A stretch of 64,000 nt of DNA from an uncultured Collinsella sp. (GTDB lineage Bacteria; Actinomycetota; Coriobacteriia; Coriobacteriales; Coriobacteriaceae). How positions within the stretch are numbered: the stretch's first letter is position 1; every line of letters begins with the position of its first letter. The stretch covers positions 1-64,000 of the forward strand of contig CATYVH010000008.1 of assembly GCA_958413765.1 (NCBI GenBank). The letters are read 5' to 3'. The notes beneath the pieces were generated by a model, which was not told the DNA's origin, did not search any database, and saw only the letters and a program-made list of their open reading frames with translations. Below, piece by piece: positions 1 through 8,620 of the stretch. The translations under genes and the position numbers were made by a program.

Positions 1-45
1 AAAACCGGCATCGACGGCTCCATGGACGATTCGGATTCCAAATAG
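1..45 (+). CDS. 3' end of an unidentified upstream gene (partial)
   Basis: Reading from base 1 gives 14 codons (ending ...DDSDSK) and a TAG at 43-45, so the window probably opens inside the tail of a + strand gene. The acidic, Ser/Asp-rich tail is too short to identify. It stops 6 bp before the end of the convergent small gene on the - strand. It could be chance, since only 45 bases are visible. Confidence 0.35.
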   Translation, partial: KTGIDGSMDDSDSK

Positions 46-51
46 GCCCTG

Positions 52-291
52 TTAGCGTTTCTTGATGTTGTAAATAGCAATAAACGCGATCAAAGCGATT
101 GATAAGGGGCCAGCCACATAGAAAAAGATGGTGTCAATTGCGCTTAGGGTGTAATACGCTTTATCGCCAGATGTTACTGCGTACAATGCGTAGCCAAATC
201 TCGGCTGGTTCACATACCAGCTCGAGTAAGCGAAGATTGCTAAAAGGGCTACTGAGGTTAGTGCATTCACGACAAACCGTTTGCTATTCAT
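52..291 (-). CDS. small two-helix membrane protein, unknown function
   Basis: The 79-residue product has two hydrophobic segments, about residues 9-26 and 53-74, and a basic end (NIKKR), so it is probably a small integral membrane protein with both termini in the cytoplasm. The start is supported by a GGAAGGAG Shine-Dalgarno sequence 5 bases upstream. The gene is more AT-rich than its neighbours, which suits a recent or poorly conserved accessory gene. I do not recognise a family. It ends convergently with the upstream partial gene and is divergent from alaS. Confidence 0.6.
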   Translation of the reverse strand: MNSKRFVVNALTSVALLAIFAYSSWYVNQPRFGYALYAVTSGDKAYYTLSAIDTIFFYVAGPLSIALIAFIAIYNIKKR

Positions 292-348
292 CGATCGCTC
301 CTTCCGGACGATTCTTTATTCATCTATCGCTCCTTCCGGACGATTCTT
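287..348. repeat. 32-bp tandem duplication carrying a ribosome-binding site
   Basis: A 30-base sequence at 287-316 recurs at 319-348 with one mismatch. On the - strand each copy contains GGAAGGAG followed by a CAT/ATG-like boundary. The copy next to the small membrane gene supplies its start codon and Shine-Dalgarno sequence; the second copy lies just upstream in the leader. Confidence 0.8.
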
Positions 349-417
349 ATATGAAATTTTACCAAAATCATTTTTTTCAAAGTATTTGACAGACCATAAT
401 AACGTGCACTTTCGCTG

Positions 418-449
418 GAGGGTCGCTGTTTGGCGGCCCTCTTTTTTTT
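418..449 (+). terminator. intrinsic terminator upstream of alaS
   Basis: A 9-bp stem (GAGGGTCGC / GCGGCCCTC, one G-T pair) with a 6-base loop is followed by eight T residues. It does not terminate a visible upstream + gene directly, so it may end a leader transcript started near 386-391 (TTGACA). That makes an alaS attenuator possible, but no T-box consensus was seen. Confidence 0.75.
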
Positions 450-475
450 GCACAGGCGCGGTGGGATGGTAATAT
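448..475 (+). promoter_or_regulatory. candidate alaS promoter
   Basis: TTGCAC at 448-453 and TAATAT at 470-475 are separated by 16 bp, a plausible sigma-A type promoter just after the terminator and about 45 bp before the alaS start. Confidence 0.45.
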
Positions 476-521
476 CGTTACGTTTGAACTGTTTCGATGT
501 GAAACCGAGGAGATTCCCTCT

Positions 522-3179
522 ATGAGTGCTGACTACCCGTCAATGACTACGGCCGAGATTCGCTCCAAGTTCCTCAACTTCTTTGAGGAGCGCGGTCTTA
601 AGCTCTATCCTTCTTCGTCCCTCGTCCCCGACGATCCTTCGCTGCTGCTTGCCAACGCCGGCATGAACCAGTTTAAGGAGTACTACCAGGGCAAGAAGAC
701 CATGAAGGAGATCGGCGCGATCTCCTGCCAGAAGTGTGTCCGCACCAACGACATCGACTGCATCGGCGAGGACGGCCGTCACCTGTCCTTCTTTGAGATG
801 CTCGGCGACTTCTCCTTTGGCGGCGTCTCCAAGCAGCAGGCCTGCGCTTGGGCCTTTGAGCTCATCACCAAGGAGTTCAAGCTGCCGCTCGACCGCCTGT
901 ACTTCACCGTCTTTACCGAAGACGACGAGACCCACGACGTGTGGCGCTCTCTGGGCGTTGCCGAGGATCACATCTCCCGCCTGGGCGAGGACGACAACTT
1001 CTGGGCCGCTGGCCCCACCGGCCCCTGCGGTCCGTGCTCCGAGATCTACTTTGACATGGGCGAGGAGGTCGGTTGCGGCAGCCCCGACTGCAAGCCTGGC
1101 TGCGACTGCGACCGCTTCCTTGAGTTCTGGAACCTCGTGTTTACCCAGTACGACCGCCAGGAGGACGGCTCCATGCCGGAGCTGCCGCACCGCAACCTCG
1201 ATACGGGCATGGGTCTGGAGCGCATGGCCGCTATCATGCAGCACAAGACCGCTAACTACGACGGCGATCTGATGCAGCACCTCATCAAGCTCGGTGAGAA
1301 GATCAGCGGCAAGACCTATGACGCCGACGATTACTCCGGTGCCAGCCGCTCCCTGCGCATCATCGCCGACCACTCCCGTGCCGTCGACTTTATGATCTCC
1401 GACGGCATCCTGCCCGGCAACGAGGGTCGCGAGTACGTCCTTCGCCGCCTGCTCCGCCGTGCCGTGTTCCACGGTCGTCTGCTGGGCATCGAGGGCGCCT
1501 TCCTGACCAAGTTCATCGACGAGGTCAACGCTCAGATGGGCGAGGCTTATCCCGAGCTGCTCAAGAACGTCGCGCTCGTTAAGGGCATCGTCGCCTCCGA
1601 GGAGGAGCGTTTCTCAACGACGCTCGACAACGGCCGCATTTACCTTGACGAGGCCCTGGCCGCGCTCGCCGACGGCGCTGTCCTTCCGGGCGACGTTGCC
1701 TTTAAGCTGCACGACACCTTTGGTTTCCCCATCGACCTGACCGTCGAGATTGCCGGCGCTGCTGGCCACGACGTCGACATGGACGGTTTCACCGCCTGCA
1801 TGGAGGACCAGAAGGCCCGCGCTCGCGCCAACGCTAAGGGCGATGCCTGGGGCAGCTTCAATGACGTGTGGGTCGAGCTTTCCGACAAGGTTGCCGCGAC
1901 CGAGTTCGACGGCTATGACAACGATGTGATCGTAGGCGCCAAGGTTGTTGCCATCGTGCGCAACGGCGAGTCCGTCGAGTCCGCTGCCGCCGGCGAGGAC
2001 GTCGAGGTCGTTCTCGACCGCACCCCGTTCTATGCCGAGATGGGTGGCCAGCAAGGCGATGCCGGCAAGCTTTCCGCCGAGGGCGTTGTTCTGACCGTTG
2101 CCGACACCAAGAACCACAACGGTCTGTATGCCCACGTCGCGCACGTTGTCGATGGCACGCTGACTGTCGGTGCCGCTGTGACCGCCACGCTTGACGCCGA
2201 GCGCCGTGGCTTCCTGCGCCGCAACCACACCGCCACGCACCTGCTCGACGCCGCGCTTAAGCAGGTCCTGGGCGAGCATGTGTCCCAGGCCGGCTCGCTG
2301 GTGACGCCTGAGCACCTGCGCTTTGACTTCACGCACTTCGAGGCCCTGTCCTCCGAGCAGCTCAAGGCTGTCGAGGACCTGGTCAACCAGCAGATCTTCG
2401 CCTCCAAGCCGGTCTTGACCCGCGTCATGGGCATTGACGAGGCCAAGTCCGCCGGTGCTGTCGCCCTGTTTGGTGAGAAGTATGGCGACGTCGTCCGCGT
2501 TGTCTCCGTGGGCGCCGAGGACCAGCCGTTCTCCCGCGAACTCTGCGGTGGCACGCACGCTGCCAACACCGCCGAGATCGGCCTGTTCAAGATCATTTCC
2601 GAGTCCTCTACGGGCTCCAACGTCCGCCGTATTGAGGCCGTGACCTCTAAGGGTGCTCTCGACTACATGGCCGACCGTCTGGCGCTCGTCGACGCCGCCG
2701 CTGCTGCGCTCAAGTGCCGCGTGGATGAGGTTCCCGCCCGCGTGGAGAACTTGCAGGCCGAGCTGCGCGAGACTTCCAACAAGCTCAAGAAGGCGCTGAC
2801 CGGTGGCTCCTCCGACGCTATCTCCAGCGCCATCGAGGGCGCCGTTGAGCTCGACGGCTACAAGCTCGTCGTCGCTGAGCTCCAGGGCCTTGAGGCTGCC
2901 GACCTGCGCAACGTCTGGGATACCGTGCACCAGAAGGTCGCCGGTCCTGTCGCCTGCGTCGTCGCCAGCGTGACCGAGAAGGGCACCCCGGCCCTGCTCG
3001 CCGCCGGCTCCGATGACGCCGTCAAGGCCGGTTTCCACGCCGGTAACGTGATCAAGCAGATCGCGGGCCTGGTCGACGGTCGCGGTGGCGGCCGTCCCAA
3101 CATGGCCCAGGCCGGTGGCAAGAATGCCGCCGGCATCGCCGATGCCCTCGCGGCCGCTAAGACCGCGCTCGGCGCCTAA
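522..3179 (+). CDS. alaS: alanine--tRNA ligase
   Basis: The 885-residue protein is the cytoplasmic class II synthetase that charges tRNA-Ala and edits mischarged Ser/Gly. The length is typical. The N-terminal catalytic core starts with the usual MTTAEIRSKFLNFFEERG-like segment. The editing domain carries the metal-binding HxxxH (RNHTATHLL, around residue 569) and the later CGGTH motif. The C-terminal C-Ala domain ends in a glycine-rich GGRGGGRPNMAQAGG stretch. GAGGAGATT precedes the ATG. The neighbouring ruvX and mltG genes reproduce the common actinobacterial alaS-ruvX-mltG order. Confidence 0.98.
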   Translation: MSADYPSMTTAEIRSKFLNFFEERGLKLYPSSSLVPDDPSLLLANAGMNQFKEYYQGKKTMKEIGAISCQKCVRTNDIDCIGEDGRHLSFFEMLGDFSFGGVSKQQACAWAFELITKEFKLPLDRLYFTVFTEDDETHDVWRSLGVAEDHISRLGEDDNFWAAGPTGPCGPCSEIYFDMGEEVGCGSPDCKPGCDCDRFLEFWNLVFTQYDRQEDGSMPELPHRNLDTGMGLERMAAIMQHKTANYDGDLMQHLIKLGEKISGKTYDADDYSGASRSLRIIADHSRAVDFMISDGILPGNEGREYVLRRLLRRAVFHGRLLGIEGAFLTKFIDEVNAQMGEAYPELLKNVALVKGIVASEEERFSTTLDNGRIYLDEALAALADGAVLPGDVAFKLHDTFGFPIDLTVEIAGAAGHDVDMDGFTACMEDQKARARANAKGDAWGSFNDVWVELSDKVAATEFDGYDNDVIVGAKVVAIVRNGESVESAAAGEDVEVVLDRTPFYAEMGGQQGDAGKLSAEGVVLTVADTKNHNGLYAHVAHVVDGTLTVGAAVTATLDAERRGFLRRNHTATHLLDAALKQVLGEHVSQAGSLVTPEHLRFDFTHFEALSSEQLKAVEDLVNQQIFASKPVLTRVMGIDEAKSAGAVALFGEKYGDVVRVVSVGAEDQPFSRELCGGTHAANTAEIGLFKIISESSTGSNVRRIEAVTSKGALDYMADRLALVDAAAAALKCRVDEVPARVENLQAELRETSNKLKKALTGGSSDAISSAIEGAVELDGYKLVVAELQGLEAADLRNVWDTVHQKVAGPVACVVASVTEKGTPALLAAGSDDAVKAGFHAGNVIKQIAGLVDGRGGGRPNMAQAGGKNAAGIADALAAAKTALGA

Positions 3180-3196
3180 GAATCTAGGTAGTCGCT

Positions 3197-3625
3197 GTGG
3201 TCGCGCTTGCGCTGGACATAGGGGAGACCAGGATCGGCATCGCCGTCTCGAGCCGTGATGGCAAGATGGCGATGCCTGTCAAGGTGCTCCCGGCTGCAGA
3301 GGTCACCGGTATGGCCAAGACGTTCCGCTATCTGGTCGAGGACTATGAGCCCGATATCCTGGTAAGTGGGCGTCCCCTGACCATGGCCGGTGAGCCCGGT
3401 CCCCAGGCCGAGCGTGTTGCCGCTGTTGCGCAAAAGATTGCCGACGAGCTCGATCTTCCGTTGGAGTTTGAGGACGAGCGCCTGTCCTCGCAAGAGGCCA
3501 AGCGTATCCTGCGCGAGCAGGGCCTCAACGAAAAGCAGATGAGGGGCAAGATTGACATGATTGCCGCCAGCCTGTTTTTGCAGACGTGGCTTGATCGTAA
3601 AAACGAGGAGGTCTCGCATGCCTAG
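3197..3625 (+). CDS. ruvX: putative pre-16S rRNA nuclease / Holliday junction resolvase-like YqgF (RuvX)
   Basis: The 142-residue protein has the RNase H-like fold signature: LDIGETRIGIAVS at the N-terminus, a central SGRPLTMAGEPGPQA strand-turn, and DERLSSQEA near residue 96. The family matures the 5' end of 16S rRNA in Escherichia coli and is also described as a Holliday junction resolvase-like enzyme. The start is GTG, 17 bp after the alaS stop. The 3' end overlaps mltG by 8 bp, so translation is probably coupled. Confidence 0.93.
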   Translation: MVALALDIGETRIGIAVSSRDGKMAMPVKVLPAAEVTGMAKTFRYLVEDYEPDILVSGRPLTMAGEPGPQAERVAAVAQKIADELDLPLEFEDERLSSQEAKRILREQGLNEKQMRGKIDMIAASLFLQTWLDRKNEEVSHA

Positions 3626-5051
3626 CGCTTCCGATCCGCGCCAGCCGATTCGTACACGTCAGCCTGTGCCGCGCCCTGCCCAGCCTGGCCAGCGTCCGGC
3701 ACAGCCGACGCAGCGCGCAGCTCAGCCTGCCGCGCGCCCGGTGCAGTCCTCCTCTCGTTTGGCTCAACCTGCTCAGCGGACGGGTCAGCAGCCTTCTGCT
3801 CGTTCGGTTCAGTATCCGGCTTCTCACGCGGCTCAGCAGCCCACTGCTCGTTCGGCCCAGCCTGCAGGCGGTGCTCGCTTTAAGCAACAGGCACCTACCC
3901 AGCGAACGCAGGTCCCCCAATCGCATTTGCATCACGCTCGCGGTTCGCATGGCGTTGCTCCGGCGACTCGCTCGAGCTACAACACGCATGCTCGTCGCGG
4001 TGCTCAAAAGAAAAGCTCCCCGGTGCCTATGATCATCGGCGTTGTGATGGCCGTAATTGCGCTTGCTACTATCGCTTTCTTTGTCGTGCCTGCCGTCAAG
4101 GGCTTCTTTGCCGGTGAGGATACGAAGGTCACGGCTGGTCAGCAGGTTACGGTGACCATTCCCGACGGTGCTTCGGGCGATGCGATCGCCTCGATTCTCT
4201 CCGAGAACCATATCGTCGAAAATCCCAAGGATTACTACGCGGCGGTGAAAAAGCTCAACGCCGATATGTCGCTCAAGCCTGGTACTTATTCGTTCACCAC
4301 ACTCATGGATGCGACCAAGGTTGTTCAGCAGCTCATGGAAGGCCCCAACGCGGGCTCCAATGCGCTGACTATCCCTGAGGGTCTGACAGTCGATCAAGTC
4401 GCCGACCGCGTGGCCCAGGCCTACGACAGCATCTCTAAGGAAGACTTCCTCAACCAGGCCAAGGCCTCCAACTACGTGGACGACTATAGCTTCCTTAAGG
4501 GCGCCGCCAACGATTCGCTCGAGGGTTTCTTGTTCCCCAAGACCTATTCGTTGGGTGATTCGCCGACGGCCGATGACGTGATTCGTGCCATGCTCGATCA
4601 GTTTAAGACTGAGTACAAGTCGCTTGACTTTGCGAGCTGCGAAGCCAAGATCAAGGAGCGCTACGGTGTGGAGATGTCCGACTACGACATCGTCAACTTG
4701 GCCTCTATCGTTGAGCGCGAGGGCCTCAACGCCGATCAACGTGCGCACGTGGCCTCGGTCTTCTACAACCGCCTTGCCGGCAAGCTCGACGGTCTGCGCT
4801 ATCTCAACAGCGATGCGACCATGATGTATGTCACCGGTGGCGAGGTTACCGCCGACGACCTGCAGAGCGATAGCCCGTATAACACCTATAAGCACGAGGG
4901 CCTGCCACCCACGCCCATCTGCTCTCCGTCGCTCGAGGCACTCAAGGCCACGCTTGAGCCGACCGACTCCGATGACCTGTATTTCTACATTACGCAGGAC
5001 GAGGAGTACTTCTCGCAAACCTACGAAGAGCATCAACAGTCTTGGAATTAG
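3618..5051 (+). CDS. mltG: endolytic murein transglycosylase MltG (YceG-like) with long disordered N-terminal tail
   Basis: The 477-residue protein should cleave nascent glycan strands at the outer face of the membrane and set glycan chain length. Residues 1-134 are a low-complexity Pro/Gln/Arg/Ala tail with degenerate AQPxxR repeats, followed by one membrane helix (about 135-157) and a LysM-like plus YceG catalytic region. The catalytic glutamate lies in the SIVEREGLN motif, followed by VFYNRL. I chose the ATG at 3618 because GAGGAGG lies 7 bp upstream; an in-frame upstream extension to 3561 lies inside ruvX and has no Shine-Dalgarno. The tail is much longer than in the E. coli enzyme. Confidence 0.95.
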   Translation: MPSASDPRQPIRTRQPVPRPAQPGQRPAQPTQRAAQPAARPVQSSSRLAQPAQRTGQQPSARSVQYPASHAAQQPTARSAQPAGGARFKQQAPTQRTQVPQSHLHHARGSHGVAPATRSSYNTHARRGAQKKSSPVPMIIGVVMAVIALATIAFFVVPAVKGFFAGEDTKVTAGQQVTVTIPDGASGDAIASILSENHIVENPKDYYAAVKKLNADMSLKPGTYSFTTLMDATKVVQQLMEGPNAGSNALTIPEGLTVDQVADRVAQAYDSISKEDFLNQAKASNYVDDYSFLKGAANDSLEGFLFPKTYSLGDSPTADDVIRAMLDQFKTEYKSLDFASCEAKIKERYGVEMSDYDIVNLASIVEREGLNADQRAHVASVFYNRLAGKLDGLRYLNSDATMMYVTGGEVTADDLQSDSPYNTYKHEGLPPTPICSPSLEALKATLEPTDSDDLYFYITQDEEYFSQTYEEHQQSWN

Positions 5052-5052
5052 C

Positions 5053-5550
5053 ATGAGGATTTTTAGCCCCAAACGATACGTTGCCTCGGTCGATCGCATC
5101 GACCTTGATACCCTGTGGGCCGACGGCAAACGCGCCATTCTGCTCGATCGCGATAACACTCTGGTGCCGCGCGACACCGAGCAGGTTCCCACTGCGGTTT
5201 CCGCTTGGCTCGACGCCGCCCGCGCCAAAGGCTTTAAGCTGTGCATGGTGTCCAACAACTGGCATCGCGACCAGGTCATGAGCTCTGCACGCGAGCTGGG
5301 ACTCGAGGCCATTAGCCACGCCATGAAGCCGGCGCCGTTTGCCCTCAAGGCGGGTCTTAAGCGCCTCGGCGCCACGGCCGACGAGGCGGTATTGATCGGT
5401 GATCAGCTCTACACTGACGTGTGGAGTGGCAATTTCGCCGGCGTCGATACCATCTTGGTAAAGCCGCAGGCAACCCAGGACCTGTGGTACACGCAGATCT
5501 TCCGTATCTTTGAGCGCCGGGCCCTGCGCGACCTTCCCTGCGAGGAATAG
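5053..5550 (+). CDS. YqeG-family HAD-type phosphatase
   Basis: The 165-residue protein is a small HAD-superfamily phosphatase. Motif I is LLDRDNTLVPRD, with the nucleophile Asp followed by Asn where most HAD enzymes have Thr/Gly. Motif II is MVSNN, and the C-terminal LIGDQLYTDVWSGN is motif IV. These match the YqeG (IIIA) family, whose members include mitochondrial phosphatidylglycerophosphate phosphatase; the bacterial substrate is uncertain. The ATG is one base after the mltG stop, so it is in the same operon. Confidence 0.88.
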   Translation: MRIFSPKRYVASVDRIDLDTLWADGKRAILLDRDNTLVPRDTEQVPTAVSAWLDAARAKGFKLCMVSNNWHRDQVMSSARELGLEAISHAMKPAPFALKAGLKRLGATADEAVLIGDQLYTDVWSGNFAGVDTILVKPQATQDLWYTQIFRIFERRALRDLPCEE

Positions 5551-5558
5551 GTTTCGCC

Positions 5559-6092
5559 ATGTCTCAGCACATCAAACACGGCTGCGACCATATTTTCTTT
5601 ATCGGCTTTTTGGGTGCGGGCAAATCGACGCTCGCGCGCAACGTCGGCACTATGTTCAAGCGGCGTTTTATCGATACCGATCGTTTGGTTGTGCGTCGAT
5701 GTGGCAAGTCGGTAACCGAGATTTTTGAGACCGAGGGTGAGGATCGTTTTCGCGAGCTCGAGACCTCGGCGCTCCGTTCGCTCCAAAGCGAGCGCAGCCT
5801 GTTGGTTTCGTGCGGGGGCGGTATCGTCGAGACGCCGGTGAATATTGAGCTGATGCACGAAATGGGTACGTGCGTGTACCTCGAGGGCGACTTCGAGGAC
5901 TCGTTGCGCCAGATTCGCCGTTCTGATACCCGGCCCGATTTCCGCTCGCCCGAGCATGCTGCGCGCCTGTTTGAGCATCGCCGTCCGCTGTATCGCCAAG
6001 CCGCCGATATTACCCTTGATATTCGCAACAAGTCCTTCGAGGACGTTTCCTACCTTTGTGCCGAGATGCTTTTGGAGCGTGGACTGCTATGA
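5559..6092 (+). CDS. aroK: shikimate kinase
   Basis: The 177-residue P-loop kinase phosphorylates shikimate at the 3-OH. Walker A is GFLGAGKSTLAR. The shikimate-binding DTD, the FRELE arginine, the SCGGGIV loop and the RRPLYRQAA lid/base segment are all present, so the enzyme looks intact. It overlaps the next gene by 4 bp. Unlike many actinobacterial versions of this operon, no aroE, aroC or aroQ gene lies beside it, and the following aroB homologue is degenerate. Confidence 0.93.
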   Translation: MSQHIKHGCDHIFFIGFLGAGKSTLARNVGTMFKRRFIDTDRLVVRRCGKSVTEIFETEGEDRFRELETSALRSLQSERSLLVSCGGGIVETPVNIELMHEMGTCVYLEGDFEDSLRQIRRSDTRPDFRSPEHAARLFEHRRPLYRQAADITLDIRNKSFEDVSYLCAEMLLERGLL

Positions 6093-7198
6093 TTCGCCGC
6101 CAACTTATCAATTTCCAAAACCGCAGTGTCGATGTCCGTGTCGGATTGGGCGCGTTCGATGAGCTGCCGCGCATGTTTGCCTCGGTTGTGGGCAAGCCTA
6201 AGCGCGCGATGGTGGTTTGGAACGACGCCACATCCGAGCGTTTTGGCGAGGCTGTCGAGCATGCACTGGTTGACGCCGGTTTTGCTGTGTCGTTGCTCGT
6301 CCTCGAGGTTTCGCCTGCCGGTGCTACGCTGGTTGATGCCGATACCGTCTTTGGCGCCCTGTCGGCTAATGGCATTACCTGTGACGATCTCGTTGTCGCT
6401 GTCGGCGACACGGCGACCTGCTCAGTCGTTTGCTGGTGTGCCAATCAGTGGTGCGGTCGCACCGAGTGCGCCTTGCTGCCGACGACGTTCGACGCCATGC
6501 TCACGGTCGCGACGACCATGAAGCCGCTCGTCGCCTCGTCGGAGAATGCGCTTCCCGCTATCGCGTTCCGTCCCGAGCCGGGCTTGGTCGTGTGTGACCT
6601 TGATCTTGTTCGCGAGGCGGACCCCGATGACCTCAAACTCGGCTATGTGGTACTTGCTGGCACCATGCTTTCGAGCAGCAAGTCCCGCTGGAATCAGTTT
6701 ACCGAGACCATTCCCGAGATTCTCGCGGGCGAGGAGGTCGCGCTCGTCAATGCCGTTCAGTGGTCTCAGACTGCCCGCAAGGACGTACTGATGGCCACGA
6801 ACCCGAGCGCCCGCCATGCGCTCGATTTTGGCAAGATGGGGGAGCGTACCCTGCGCGCCTGCTTGGGCGATGCCGCGTCGCAGGTCCCTTCCTACCAGCT
6901 GTTGTCCGAGGGCATGCGCTTTGAGGCGCGCCTAGCACATGATGCCTGTGACTTTGATATCGATTACGTCTTTGAGGTCGATGACTGCCTGGAGGACTTT
7001 GGTATCGAGGAGCTCGCCTTCGATCTGGAGCCTGCCGCATATATCGAGGAGTTCCGCAGGCAGCAGTTTGCCCGCTCGAACCGTAGTATGTTGCCGCTGC
7101 CCGCGGCACTCGGCGCCATTCGTCTAACGAGCGTTGAGGACGAGGTCCTCGACCGCCATGCTCACGCCTACTTGGCTTCTCGCAAAGAACTTTTCTAG
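6089..7198 (+). CDS. degenerate 3-dehydroquinate synthase (AroB) homologue, probably non-catalytic
   Basis: The 369-residue protein sits where aroB follows aroK and shows an AroB-like layout. Its motifs are eroded. The GGGVVGD NAD loop is replaced by AVGDTATCSV (about 104-113). The GLAEVIK zinc-ligand Glu segment reads DDLKLGY (180-186). The LGHTFGHA histidine motif reads FGKMGERTL (247-255). The LHGEAVA histidine segment reads LSEGMRFEA (272-280). LPTTFDA (129-135) and an FRPEPGLVVCD segment still match. By family knowledge, losing all three metal ligands should abolish dehydroquinate synthesis. A distinct function or a decaying gene is possible; the frame is fully open. The start is ATG 6089, overlapping aroK. 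Confidence 0.75.
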   Translation: MIRRQLINFQNRSVDVRVGLGAFDELPRMFASVVGKPKRAMVVWNDATSERFGEAVEHALVDAGFAVSLLVLEVSPAGATLVDADTVFGALSANGITCDDLVVAVGDTATCSVVCWCANQWCGRTECALLPTTFDAMLTVATTMKPLVASSENALPAIAFRPEPGLVVCDLDLVREADPDDLKLGYVVLAGTMLSSSKSRWNQFTETIPEILAGEEVALVNAVQWSQTARKDVLMATNPSARHALDFGKMGERTLRACLGDAASQVPSYQLLSEGMRFEARLAHDACDFDIDYVFEVDDCLEDFGIEELAFDLEPAAYIEEFRRQQFARSNRSMLPLPAALGAIRLTSVEDEVLDRHAHAYLASRKELF

Positions 7199-7330
7199 GA
7201 TTTATTGACATACATCGTCTTTCGTATCATGTTGAGGGGCGGGTTTCCAATCGGTTGCGAATCGCGCGCGATTCCATCTTTCGATCGAGGCCCGTCCCGC
7301 TTTTATGAGGACAATAAGAAAGGAATCTGC

Positions 7331-8461
7331 ATGTCTGAGTTTGATGCCGGTCCTGCCGGTCGTATCGAGCGTGTCCGTGCCCTGATGGCTGAGCGCGGCT
7401 ACGACGCTATCGTGGTGCGCGACGAGGCCAACCTTCGTTGGCTTACGGGCGTGAAGGGCGTCTTCGATTACACCTTCGAGTTCCCGCACGCTGCGTTTAT
7501 TACGGCCGGCCAGTGCCTGTTCCATACCGACTCGCGCTATCTCAACAGTTTTGAGGAGAACACGCCCGCCGGCAGCCCCTGGGTCTACGACATGGACGAG
7601 GGCACCATCCCCGGTTGGGTCGCCGGCAAGATCGCGGCCAACAAGTGCCGCGTCTGCGCTGTCGAGGACGATATGCAGATCAATTTCTACCAGGGTATTC
7701 AGCGTGGCCTGGAGGACCGCTCCGTTGCCTGCATGCTGCCGCTGATGCATGACGACATCCGTAAGATGCGCGCCATCAAGGACGCCGAGGAGATCGAGCT
7801 CATGCGCCACGCGCAGTCGATCACCGACGCCGCCTTCCAGCACATGCTCGGCTATATTAAGCCCGGTATGACCGAGAAGCAGGTTCGCAACGAGCTCGAG
7901 AACTTTATGTTCGCCAACGGTGCCGACAGCCTGGCCTTTGGCTCCATCGTGGCGAGCGGCCCCAATACCGCCAACCCGCATGCCGTTCCGAGCGACCGCG
8001 TGATCGAGAAGGGCGACTTCGTCCTCATGGATTACGGCGCGGGCTACTGCGATTATCGTTCTGACATGACGCGCACCGTCGTGATGGGCGAGCCTACCCA
8101 GGAGCAGCTCGACCTGTACGCGCTCGTGCGCCGTACGCACGAGGAGTGCGTTGCCGCCATTCATCCGGGCGTCGAGGGCAACGACATTTTCAAGCTTTCC
8201 AAGAAGATCATTGGCGATGCCGGCTATGGCGATTACTACAACCATGGTCTGGGCCATGGCGTGGGCATTGACATCCACGAGCTGCCTAACTTCAACCGCA
8301 GCAAGAACATCATCGAGGTCGGCTCGGTTATCACCATGGAGCCCGGCGTGTACCTGCCCGGTGTGGGCGGCGTGCGCCTGGAGGACTACGGCGTGGTCAC
8401 CGAGAACGGCTACGAGTCCTTCACCAAGACGCCGCATGACCTTCACGTCATCGATTGCTAG
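7331..8461 (+). CDS. pepP: M24-family Xaa-Pro aminopeptidase / dipeptidase
   Basis: The 376-residue cytoplasmic metallopeptidase releases N-terminal residues ahead of proline. An N-terminal creatinase-like domain (about 1-125) precedes the pita-bread domain. Metal ligands are visible in [17 protein letters not shown] (two Asp), [13 protein letters not shown] (His), MEPGVY (Glu) and VRLEDYG (Glu). The ATG at 7331 follows GAAAGGAAT; the longer in-frame reading from 7205 has no signal. The position next to efp is conserved in actinobacteria, in keeping with proline-linked translation and turnover. Confidence 0.94.
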   Translation: MSEFDAGPAGRIERVRALMAERGYDAIVVRDEANLRWLTGVKGVFDYTFEFPHAAFITAGQCLFHTDSRYLNSFEENTPAGSPWVYDMDEGTIPGWVAGKIAANKCRVCAVEDDMQINFYQGIQRGLEDRSVACMLPLMHDDIRKMRAIKDAEEIELMRHAQSITDAAFQHMLGYIKPGMTEKQVRNELENFMFANGADSLAFGSIVASGPNTANPHAVPSDRVIEKGDFVLMDYGAGYCDYRSDMTRTVVMGEPTQEQLDLYALVRRTHEECVAAIHPGVEGNDIFKLSKKIIGDAGYGDYYNHGLGHGVGIDIHELPNFNRSKNIIEVGSVITMEPGVYLPGVGGVRLEDYGVVTENGYESFTKTPHDLHVIDC

Positions 8462-8485
8462 CTCATTTCGATAGATTTTTGGGGT

Positions 8486-8526
8486 GGGACGTCCGGATCG
8501 ATTCGGATGCCCCGCGTTCTCTTTTT
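8486..8526 (+). terminator. probable terminator after pepP
   Basis: GGGACGTCCG (8486-8495) pairs with CGGATGCCCC (8504-8513), with one mismatch and an 8-base loop, followed by GCGTTCTCTTTTT. The separation of the T-run from the stem makes it a moderate call. Confidence 0.55.
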
Positions 8527-8557
8527 ATGCGCTCGCTGCAGGCGCCGTCTGCAAGTG

Positions 8558-8563
8558 TATAAT
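8558..8563 (+). promoter_or_regulatory. -10 box for efp operon
   Basis: A perfect TATAAT preceded by TG lies 58 bp before the efp start codon, downstream of the pepP terminator. No convincing -35 was seen, so it may be an extended -10 promoter. Confidence 0.5.
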
Positions 8564-8620
8564 TTCGGTCGTATGTAATTTGGACGCCTGTGCGTTCTGC
8601 CCATAAGAAGAAAGGTCGCT

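Noticed and set aside
386..413. TTGACA at 386-391 as the main alaS promoter
   Set aside because: No -10 box at 16-18 bp, and a strong terminator follows at once. It might start a short leader RNA, but the promoter at 448-475 is the better candidate for alaS.
7199..7330. TTGACA...TATCAT as a pepP promoter around 7206-7231
   Set aside because: The spacing is about 14 bp, too short for a standard promoter, so I do not list it.
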